Source: Psychrobacter glaciei (lineage in GTDB: Bacteria; Pseudomonadota; Gammaproteobacteria; Pseudomonadales; Moraxellaceae). Taken from it: DNA of 64,000 bases. The position numbers and the translations under genes are program-made. Numbering within the stretch: the stretch's first letter is position 1; every line of letters begins with the position of its first letter. Under the pieces are notes generated by a model. That model was not told the origin of the DNA and ran no database searches. It saw nothing but the letters and a program-made list of their open reading frames with translations. The stretch covers positions 806,001-870,000 of the forward strand of contig NZ_BMZR01000001.1 of assembly GCF_014652895.1 (NCBI RefSeq), given 5' to 3'. Below are positions 57,376 to 64,000 of the stretch, piece after piece.

Positions 57376-59337
57376 TTGTCTATTGAGCGTCGTATGAGTC
57401 CTACTAGCTTACTTTTACCCTTAAAAGCATCATTATCAAGAGTCATGGTAGTGGCCACCTTGTTGCTGACTTTATTGTGTAGCCTGATACTGCCGAATGC
57501 TGCTTTCGCGGCTGAAGCTGGCGTGTTGGGACTTGGCGGGACTAGTGAGACGAGCAGTGAGCCGATACCTGATTCCTTTGGGCGAGATACGCCGCGACAT
57601 ACGGTGCAGGGATTCATTAGTGCTTTGAGCGAAAACGATTATTTATTGGCGAGCAATTACCTTAACTTATCAAAGTCTGACAATCCAACCACCGTGGTGC
57701 GTCAGTTTAAGCAAGCACTCGATGCCGGTGGACGTTTTTTACCTGACTTGCAGCTCAATAATACGCTTGAAGGCAATTTAACCGATCAATTGCCACCCAG
57801 CCAAGAAAACGTCGGTGTCATTAATATCGGTGAAAAAAGTGTGCCGTTGTTATTAGAAAGAGTGGTGTCTAATAACAATGATCAGTACTGGCAATTCTCA
57901 AGTGATACGCTCAGCTCAGTGCCAGAAGTGATAGAAAATACTGAGCCGACCTTGGTATCTCGCTATACGGTTGATTCACTGGACGGCAAAAAGGTTTTTG
58001 GTTATCAATTGGCTGACTTGGTTGCAGCGCTAACCATGATTGTGAGCAGCTTTGTCCTCACTTATATTATGGTTTGGCTGTTGTACCATCTATTGAGAAT
58101 CACTTATCCTCACATACGCGGTGTACCGTTACCATTACCTAATAAGGTAATATTGCCATTATCTGTAGTGATCATGGCACTGATACTATCAGAGGTTATG
58201 GTTTATGCAGGCGTATCGGTGACCCTGCGTGAGCCAGTCAATCGCTTTACGGATATTGCTTCCTGGTTGGCGCTGACTTGGCTACTATTACGAGTGATCG
58301 ATGCGATATTTACCCGAGCGGTAAATCTAAGCTACAAGAAAAACTATACTGAGCGAGTCTCAATTTTGGGACTGCTTCGTAAGGTCGTCAAAGCGCTATT
58401 ACTGATATTTGCAGTGATTGTTATTTTTGGCAATTTGGGTTTTGATTTGACCACTGGTATTGCCGCACTGGGTGTGGGTGGTTTGGCGTTAGCTCTTGGT
58501 GCGCAAAAGACGATCGAAAACCTAGTTGGTAGTGTTGTAGTGGTGGCAGACTCACCTGTACGTATTGGTGACTATTGTAAGTTTGGTACTTACGAAGGCA
58601 CAGTTATTGATATTGGTATTCGCTCATCACGCGTCCGCACATTGACCCGCACCATCGTCACCGTACCCAATGGCGACTTCTCGTCCATGCAAATTGAGAA
58701 CTTTACCTCACGCGATATGTTCCGCTTCTTTCATCAGTTGTATCTTAAGCGTACCGCTGATATCGACGTGGTCTTTAAGATGGTCAAGGATTTAGATGAG
58801 TTTTTGAATGAGCATTATTTAACCAATAATGAATGGAACCAAGTGAATATTTTAGAGCTGCGCCAAGACTGCTATGTGATTCAATTACAAGCTTACATTA
58901 ATGCCAACGACGTCATGGAGTTCTATGACAAGCAAAACGTGGTATTCGTTGATGTACTAAACCAAGTCGCAAAATATAAGGTTGAGCATGCTTTGCCAAC
59001 ACAGCAGTTGATTGTCAATCAAGCTGAACTTGAACATCATATGGAAAGCAATACAGTTGAATCGGTAGAAGAAGATACATCACACAGCAGTAGCAAGACG
59101 GATGATGGTGAAACGAATGTAAGCTTAGACAATCATGATCACTCTAGTAACAACGGCAGTGTTGATATTAATAAAAGCAGCGACAAAGCGAGAGGTGATA
59201 ACCAGAAATCATCGATGGCAACAGTAAGCAGGGAAGGTGCACTTAAAGCACTGAAACACAAAAGTCGTATGCTAAGAAAAAGTAAATTTAAGCACACCAA
59301 AAGAAAATTTGGTTTTTCTATATGGAACCAGCCTTAA
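57376..59337 (+). CDS. MscS family mechanosensitive ion channel
   Basis: A 653 aa protein. The N-terminus is a signal-like helix (LLTLLCSLILPNAAFAAEA). A periplasmic domain follows up to about residue 215, then four helices, the last being the pore helix GIAALGVGGLALALGAQKTIENLVGSVVV. The MscS beta domain has GDYCKFGTYEGTVIDIGIRSSRVRTLTRTIVTVPNG. The C-terminal ~100 residues are disordered, acidic, then strongly basic. It opens under membrane tension. The start is TTG behind AGAGG; an ATG lies 30 bp downstream. It is divergent from the BtuB-like gene. Confidence 0.9.
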   Translation: MSIERRMSPTSLLLPLKASLSRVMVVATLLLTLLCSLILPNAAFAAEAGVLGLGGTSETSSEPIPDSFGRDTPRHTVQGFISALSENDYLLASNYLNLSKSDNPTTVVRQFKQALDAGGRFLPDLQLNNTLEGNLTDQLPPSQENVGVINIGEKSVPLLLERVVSNNNDQYWQFSSDTLSSVPEVIENTEPTLVSRYTVDSLDGKKVFGYQLADLVAALTMIVSSFVLTYIMVWLLYHLLRITYPHIRGVPLPLPNKVILPLSVVIMALILSEVMVYAGVSVTLREPVNRFTDIASWLALTWLLLRVIDAIFTRAVNLSYKKNYTERVSILGLLRKVVKALLLIFAVIVIFGNLGFDLTTGIAALGVGGLALALGAQKTIENLVGSVVVVADSPVRIGDYCKFGTYEGTVIDIGIRSSRVRTLTRTIVTVPNGDFSSMQIENFTSRDMFRFFHQLYLKRTADIDVVFKMVKDLDEFLNEHYLTNNEWNQVNILELRQDCYVIQLQAYINANDVMEFYDKQNVVFVDVLNQVAKYKVEHALPTQQLIVNQAELEHHMESNTVESVEEDTSHSSSKTDDGETNVSLDNHDHSSNNGSVDINKSSDKARGDNQKSSMATVSREGALKALKHKSRMLRKSKFKHTKRKFGFSIWNQP

Positions 59338-59392
59338 AAATGAGTTTTTTCTATAGGGGCAGATATTCTGTATGGGGAGCTATTATAGGGAA

Positions 59393-60032
59393 CTATAAAG
59401 GTACGGCAGTTTTATCACGTAGTAAGCCGTAATATGACCATAGAAGCAGGCTGGCAGCGCTACGATGTGGTGACCAGCTTTCGGTCAATCCCTTTAGTTG
59501 TTTCGGTGTCGGGCGTTCTGCCAGACCTAATACTGTCATCGCTGCGACTTTAATCGCTAAATCATCGACCGCCAATATGTCATCGCGTTTTAGAGAAAAC
59601 AATAAATACATCTCAGCCGTCCAACGTCCAACGTCCAATGCCAGTGACTGCTGTAAGTGTCTTTATAGCCGCTTCATTTGGCATGGTTGTTAAGGTAGCA
59701 AAGTCTATATTATGCGCTACTAAGGATCGGACATAGCGCATCTTTTGCCTAGATAAGCCTTGTGCTCGTAACGTTTCGTCCTGCGCTTCAGCAATAGCCT
59801 GAGGGGTTGTCAAACCTGCCGCAACCAGCTTTTTCCAAATACTGGCCGCGGCTGCTACTGATAGCTGTTGACCCACCATCGCTCTCATTAGTTGCTCAAA
59901 CCCACCTGCATTGTGCCTAAGACTGGGCACACCAACTTGCTCATAAACAGGAGCAAATCTTGGTTCGATGGCAATCAAAGCAATGATATGCTCTTCTAAT
60001 TCTTCAGTGTTTTCAATAGTTTGTAGGCTCAT
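59393..60032 (-). pseudogene. Frameshifted AlkA-type DNA-3-methyladenine glycosylase
   Basis: Two overlapping frames together give a full HhH-GPD glycosylase. The first covers the start to the helix-hairpin-helix (AVTGIGRWT). The second carries on from GRWTAEMYLLFSLKRDDILAVDDLAIKVA, with the catalytic Asp, to the end. They are out of register because GGACGTT is tandemly repeated once too often (59621-59634 on the plus strand, CCAACGTCCAACGT). Removing one 7-bp unit restores GIGRWTAEMY. The family removes alkylated purines. It is either inactive or reversible by slippage. Confidence 0.85.
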
Positions 60033-60088
60033 AAATGTCTTATCCTAAGTGAGTACCTTGCCGCTGAAGTTGGACGCTGAAAATGATG

Positions 60089-60226
60089 TATAGTCAAAAC
60101 ACCCTAGAAACGCTACTGCACTATTGATATCAATTTTTTGTAGCCTCTGTTTGCGTAGGCACAGCAAGCAAGAAAAATTGATATCAATAGTGCATGATGT
60201 ATCGATATTACTTTTCACTGACTATA
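60089..60226. repeat. Dispersed repeat, copy 3, with inverted core
   Basis: A 138-bp unit bounded by TATAGTCA...TGACTATA, with the same 13-bp inner inverted repeat (GATATCAATTTTT/AAAAATTGATATC) as the copy at 27883-28020. Left and right flanks match that copy in the same orientation, but the ~35-nt core between the arms reads as its reverse complement (GGCACAGCAAGCAAG on the plus strand). Confidence 0.85.
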
Positions 60227-60250
60227 AATAGTCGTTTTGATAATGAACAT

Positions 60251-60281
60251 AAAAAGGACTGCCAATAAGCAGTCCTTTTTA
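60251..60281 (-). terminator. Terminator after the Smr gene
   Basis: AAAAAGGACTGC and GCAGTCCTTTTT with a 6-nt loop, about 20 bp past the stop. Confidence 0.92.
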
Positions 60282-60297
60282 TGTTTAACGATGCAGC

Positions 60298-61029
60298 TTA
60301 TTCGCCATCAGTTTTAGGCTTTTTAAGCAGTACTAATACCGCGCCGTTGCCACCATCTTTTGGCGGGGCAGAGCAAAATGCCAGTACTTCTGGCAATTGA
60401 CGTAGCCAACCGTTGACGCAAGTTTTTAAAATAGCTTCGCTACCTTTACCATGGACTATTTTCACCATGGTTTCATTATTTTGCTTCGCTTGGCTCAACA
60501 GTTGAGTCATGGCAGCGCGTGCTTCATCAATGGTGCAGCCATGGATGTCTACCGCATCATACCAACGCAGCTTGCCCTGTTTGAGCTGGGTAAAAATTTT
60601 ATTTTGTAGGGTCGGCTGCTTGTAAGACAAATAAGCTTCGCCAGCCACAGGATTGAGTAGCGCCTGCATATCTGATAAGCCAGCGCCTAAATCACTAGCC
60701 TCACTACCTTGCGCGGCAGCACGTTTCGAAAGTGTAGCAGCATCAGGTTTACGTGCTTTTGCGGCGTTGGCAGGGGAGCGGACGTTTTTGTCATCGAGCT
60801 GATTGACGCCATGCATCGCTTGCATAAACAGAACTTTATCGTCGTCGATATGCTCACTGTCCAACTGTTTGACAGTCTTTTTGACTTGCTTTTGGGTGAG
60901 TAACGAGACAGGTTCTGTAGGCTTTTGATCTTCACCTTCAGGTGAATCGGTATCACGGCCTTTGCTCAGTTGTCCTTTTAACTCTTTGAGTTGGTCTTGC
61001 ATTTCTTTTGAAAATAGAGAATTTGACAT
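60298..61029 (-). CDS. Smr/MutS2-type domain protein
   Basis: About 243 aa. The N-terminal two thirds is polar, with LLTQKQVKKTVKQLDSEHIDDDKVLFMQAMHGVN. The C-terminal Smr domain spans about residues 155-243 (YDAVDIHGCTIDEARAAMTQLLSQAK, VKIVHGKGSEAILKTCVNGWL). The sequence is of the YdaL/SmrA type with DIHG and HGKG motifs. Smr domains are nucleases acting on branched DNA or on RNA, including SmrB, which rescues collided ribosomes. Which applies is unknown. A longer ATG would add 19 residues. Confidence 0.82.
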   Translation of the reverse strand: MSNSLFSKEMQDQLKELKGQLSKGRDTDSPEGEDQKPTEPVSLLTQKQVKKTVKQLDSEHIDDDKVLFMQAMHGVNQLDDKNVRSPANAAKARKPDAATLSKRAAAQGSEASDLGAGLSDMQALLNPVAGEAYLSYKQPTLQNKIFTQLKQGKLRWYDAVDIHGCTIDEARAAMTQLLSQAKQNNETMVKIVHGKGSEAILKTCVNGWLRQLPEVLAFCSAPPKDGGNGAVLVLLKKPKTDGE

Positions 61030-61133
61030 AAAAGTTAACGTATCGTTGATGGATGAATAAAGGGTTGAACAATCCGTATAGAACACGCATTGTTCAAGCG
61101 ATCTAGTGTCTATTGAAGCTTGATTGAGTTACT

Positions 61134-62009
61134 TTACCCGTCTGCTGCGCTGCCCGCAAGTAAGGATTGTAACGCTTGTCCAGGGTGATCGGTTTTCATA
61201 AATTGTTCACCGATCAAGAAGTGCTGAATGCCTTGCTCCAGCATTAAACGGATGTCACCGCTGCTATGAATGCCGCTCTCGGTAACGATAAGGGGTTTCT
61301 GTGCTGTGCCATCAGCATCGGTAGCCAATGCTTCGAGCAAAATATTTTTTAGGTCAAGCGTGGTTTGTAGATCAACGTCAAAAGTATTCAAATCACGATT
61401 ATTAATACCATAGATATTATGATCAGAGCGTGGCAATTGTAAGGCGCGTTCAAGCTCAGCCTTGGTATGTACTTCAATCAATACGTCCATGCCCAGTTTG
61501 ATACTCAAGGCATGGAGCTCTTGTACTTGCTCATCGTCGAGGCAAGCCATGATTAATAATATGCAATCTGCACCCATTAGATAGGATTGATATATCTGAT
61601 ATTCATCAATCATAAAATCTTTACGCAGTATCGGCAGGCTTGAGGTATTAGCTGCTTGAATAAGGTAGCTGTCATCACCTTGAAAATAATCGCGATCAGT
61701 TAGTACTGACAAACAACTGGCACCAGCTTGCTCGTACTGCTGAGCAAATAGCGCGGGTGCGAAGTTATGGTTGATAACACCTTTAGAGGGAGAGGCTTTT
61801 TTAATCTCAGCAATGATACCAATACCGTTCTCTTCAGTACTGATAGCTCGCAATGCCTGAGCAAAACCTCGACGCGGTTTATTATCAGCTGCGACCTTTG
61901 CTTGTAAATTTTCAAGAGATAATACCTCTTGAGCCTTTTTTACTTCTTCTATTTTAGTGGCGACAATGCGCTGTAGCACTGAAGGTATGTCTGAATGGGT
62001 TGTGGTCAT
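61134..62009 (-). CDS. trpC: Indole-3-glycerol phosphate synthase
   Basis: A 291 aa single-domain TIM-barrel enzyme of tryptophan synthesis. It is not fused to TrpF as in E. coli. Motifs are GIIAEIKKASPSKGVI with the catalytic Lys, LSVLTDRDYFQG, ILRKDFMIDEYQIYQ and VTESGIHSSGDI. It follows trpD by 84 bp on the same strand and ends the trpG-trpD-trpC group visible here. It is slightly longer than stand-alone homologues (about 270 aa). Confidence 0.95.
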   Translation of the reverse strand: MTTTHSDIPSVLQRIVATKIEEVKKAQEVLSLENLQAKVAADNKPRRGFAQALRAISTEENGIGIIAEIKKASPSKGVINHNFAPALFAQQYEQAGASCLSVLTDRDYFQGDDSYLIQAANTSSLPILRKDFMIDEYQIYQSYLMGADCILLIMACLDDEQVQELHALSIKLGMDVLIEVHTKAELERALQLPRSDHNIYGINNRDLNTFDVDLQTTLDLKNILLEALATDADGTAQKPLIVTESGIHSSGDIRLMLEQGIQHFLIGEQFMKTDHPGQALQSLLAGSAADG

Positions 62010-62093
62010 GCTGGTATCCGAATATCGTTAGATGAAAATAGACAGTAATGGTAATAGTAATAGTAATGAATGCACTACATTAGTGCTTGCAAA

Positions 62094-63215
62094 TTAATCC
62101 TGAGCCGCTAGCTGCTGTGTGTATTTGGCTAAAGACTCAAGCTTGATTAACGCATCGCCATTTTGGAGGATCTGCTGAGCACGGCTGACACCATTAGGAT
62201 AGTTGCTGGCAAGCCCTGCGGTGTATATCGCTGCGCCTGCATTTAGAGCAATCATATCGCGGGCTTTGAGTACTGAGCGGTCGTTGGTTTCTGCGCCTGA
62301 TAAAGCGGCGCGTATCAGCTCAAGGCTTTGCTCTGGTGAGTCTACATCGAGCCCAATCAGTGTCTGTGATTCGATGCCAGCATCTTCTGGCATCATCTCA
62401 TAAACGGATATCTCACCGTTTTTTAACTCAGCGACAGTGGTAGAGGTGGCAAGGCTGATTTCATCTAAGCCATCTTTTGCGCCAACCACCATGACATGAC
62501 GTGCGCCTAGGTTTTTCATGACTTTGGCGATAGGCTCACACAGTTGAGCGGTAAAGACACCAATGACCAAATTGGGTGTGCCAGCAGGGTTGGTTAATGG
62601 CCCTAAAATATTAAAGATAGTACGCGATTTTAGCTCACGGCGTATAGGATTGGCATAACGCATGGCACTATGGTGATTGGGCGCAAACAAAAAGCCGATG
62701 CCTTGGTTTTCGATACAGTCTTTTGCTTGCTCTGGGGTGAGTGACAGACTGATACCTGCCTGCTCAAGTAAATCTGAGCTACCAGATCTAGTAGAGACCC
62801 CGCGATTGCCGTGTTTAGCGACTTGTGCTCCCGCAGCTGCCACAACAAAGGCCGATGCCGTCGAGACGTTGAATAAATTAGCGCCATCACCGCCAGTGCC
62901 AACGATATCGACTAGATGTTCACAGTTTTTTGGTTCGATATTCGCCGCCAATGCACGCATGGCGCTGGCTGATGCCGTAATCTCATCGATGGATTCACCT
63001 TTCATGCGTAGACCAGTCAAAATAGCGCCCATCATAGCGTCGCTACATCTGCCTTGCATAATAATCAGCATCACTTGATACATCTCATCAAAGGTCAAAT
63101 CAATGTGCTGAAAAATTCTACCTAAAGCGGTCGTCAGCAGTTGATGTGTTTCTGTATCGGACAGTCTCTCAATACTATCTGGCGTGTGCGTTTCTTCTAT
63201 TTTCGTCGTACTCAT
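62094..63215 (-). CDS. trpD: Anthranilate phosphoribosyltransferase
   Basis: A 373 aa enzyme that joins anthranilate to PRPP. The PRPP loop is DIVGTGGDGANLFNVST. The adjacent anthranilate and metal motifs are KHGNRGVSTRSGSSDLLEQAG and DGLDEISLATST. The C-terminus is typical. It has a ~20-residue N-terminal extension (MSTTKIEETHTPDSIERLSD) before the usual start. It lies 83 bp after trpG and is probably cotranscribed. Confidence 0.96.
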   Translation of the reverse strand: MSTTKIEETHTPDSIERLSDTETHQLLTTALGRIFQHIDLTFDEMYQVMLIIMQGRCSDAMMGAILTGLRMKGESIDEITASASAMRALAANIEPKNCEHLVDIVGTGGDGANLFNVSTASAFVVAAAGAQVAKHGNRGVSTRSGSSDLLEQAGISLSLTPEQAKDCIENQGIGFLFAPNHHSAMRYANPIRRELKSRTIFNILGPLTNPAGTPNLVIGVFTAQLCEPIAKVMKNLGARHVMVVGAKDGLDEISLATSTTVAELKNGEISVYEMMPEDAGIESQTLIGLDVDSPEQSLELIRAALSGAETNDRSVLKARDMIALNAGAAIYTAGLASNYPNGVSRAQQILQNGDALIKLESLAKYTQQLAAQD

Positions 63216-63298
63216 TATGGTCTCGCTTAATTTTATTTTTTATATGGATCTATAAGGGATTTGGAATAGAGTAATCAAAGCAAGTACTTTAGTCAAAA

Positions 63299-63922
63299 CT
63301 AACCGACTTGCGGTAGCTTGTCTGAGGCTAGTACAGCCAGATTATGAGTCTGCAAAAAGTTGTTGAGTAGCTGATAGCCGGCCTCGCTCAAGATAGATTC
63401 AGGATGGAACTGTACGCCTTCTATAGCAAGTTTTTTATGACGGATACCCATGATTTCCTCAATGCTGCCATCAATATTTTGTGTCCATGCGGTCAGCTCA
63501 AGACAATCGGGCAAACTGACCTTATCAATGACGAGCGAATGATAACGCGTGACTTGTGAGGGATTAGGTAGGCCTGAAAATACGCCTGTGCCATTGTGGT
63601 AAACGGCGGATAGACGTCCGTGCATCACTTCACCTGCTTTGACGACCTGTCCGCCAAATGCCTGCCCAATGGCTTGATGTCCCAAGCAAATGCCCAGTAT
63701 AGGGATAATACCTTTAAAAGTCTCAATGACGGCTAACGAAATACCAGCGCGGGATGGGTCACACGGTCCTGGACCAATGACAATGGCATTGGGAGCTAAG
63801 ACCTTAATTTGATCGATGGTAATCTGATCGTTACGCCACACAGTGATGTCCTGCTGCAACTCACCGAAGTACTGTACAATATTGTACGTAAAGCTGTCGT
63901 AATTATCGATCATTAGAATCAT
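63299..63922 (-). CDS. trpG: Anthranilate synthase glutamine amidotransferase component
   Basis: About 207 aa class I glutaminase subunit. The start [22 protein letters not shown] matches TrpG/PabA. The catalytic Cys is in [16 protein letters not shown], and the His/Glu pair lies in [14 protein letters not shown] three codons upstream could also start it. The trpD and trpC neighbours favour TrpG over PabA, but in many bacteria one protein serves both tryptophan and folate synthesis. Its partner trpE is not in the window. Confidence 0.95.
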   Translation of the reverse strand: MILMIDNYDSFTYNIVQYFGELQQDITVWRNDQITIDQIKVLAPNAIVIGPGPCDPSRAGISLAVIETFKGIIPILGICLGHQAIGQAFGGQVVKAGEVMHGRLSAVYHNGTGVFSGLPNPSQVTRYHSLVIDKVSLPDCLELTAWTQNIDGSIEEIMGIRHKKLAIEGVQFHPESILSEAGYQLLNNFLQTHNLAVLASDKLPQVG

Positions 63923-63932
63923 TGTGTTCAAC

Positions 63933-64000
63933 TTACTGATTTTTAGGTGTTTCTATAGTTGAATTTGTCTGCGCTGCTATTGCCTGCACTGCTATGGGTT
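63933..64000 (-). CDS. Possible 3' end of an upstream gene (partial)
   Basis: Read on the minus strand, an open frame enters from the window edge and ends in [21 protein letters not shown] and a TAA, 10 bp before the trpG ATG. A second frame is also open (to TAA at 63943). The tail alone is too short to name. Tight spacing to trpG would suggest an operon partner. Confidence 0.3.
   Translation of the reverse strand, partial: PIAVQAIAAQTNSTIETPKNQ

Overview
The window is a bacterial chromosome segment most consistent with Psychrobacter or a close relative (Moraxellaceae, Gammaproteobacteria). The inference rests on stand-alone trpC and trpG genes, a type II aroQ, a proteobacterial-type ahcY coupled to metF, a LysM-rich MltD-like protein, a moderately AT-rich composition, and short dispersed repeats bounded by TATAGTC/GACTATA. 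No species-level search was possible. No rRNA, tRNA, CRISPR array, prophage or transposase gene was seen.

Layout. 1-6.7 kb: a dispersed repeat, azlD/azlC (amino-acid export), a MATE pump, and secF-secD-yajC. 7-19 kb: a CNNM/CBS membrane protein, a secreted NTF2-like protein, a large lytic transglycosylase with seven LysM repeats, yebC, a potassium channel with a zinc ribbon, an ABC1 kinase, aroQ, a cold-shock gene and an RhlB-like helicase. 19-26 kb: a TauE/SafE-like protein with a Met/His-rich tail plus ccoS (cbb3 oxidase assembly), a YdcF-like gene, murB, a small tyrosine phosphatase, an S4-domain protein, an excalibur protein and ilvA. 26.2-29.4 kb: an arsenic operon arsR-arsC-arsH-arsB with a palindromic operator over the arsR start and a repeat element between arsH and arsB. 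29.5-35.5 kb: rpiA, argF, alr, dnaB, pdxA.

35.8-40.3 kb looks accessory. A metal-response cassette sits between pdxA and rsmA-apaH, genes that are usually close together in Gammaproteobacteria. It has a HupE/UreJ permease with a membrane-anchored partner, divergent from a CsoR/RcnR-family sensor and an NreB/NrsD-like exporter, with a C/G-tract operator between them. It also includes a DUF6122-like protein and a gene split by one in-frame TAG.

40.6-64 kb: rsmA, apaH, a large membrane protein of the so-called site-specific recombinase family, two tandem acyl-CoA dehydrogenases, a PAS-GGDEF-EAL protein, rsmE, the ahcY-metF methionine-cycle operon behind a probable SAH riboswitch, a BtuB-like TonB receptor, an MscS channel, an AlkA-type glycosylase broken by a 7-bp tandem duplication, an Smr-domain protein and trpG-trpD-trpC.

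The most unusual signals are: two copies of a 138-bp repeat whose flanks agree but whose core is inverted; the nickel/cobalt-like cassette with an InrS-type H-C-H-C sensor; the SAH riboswitch; the glycosylase frameshift; and the copper-tail protein beside ccoS.
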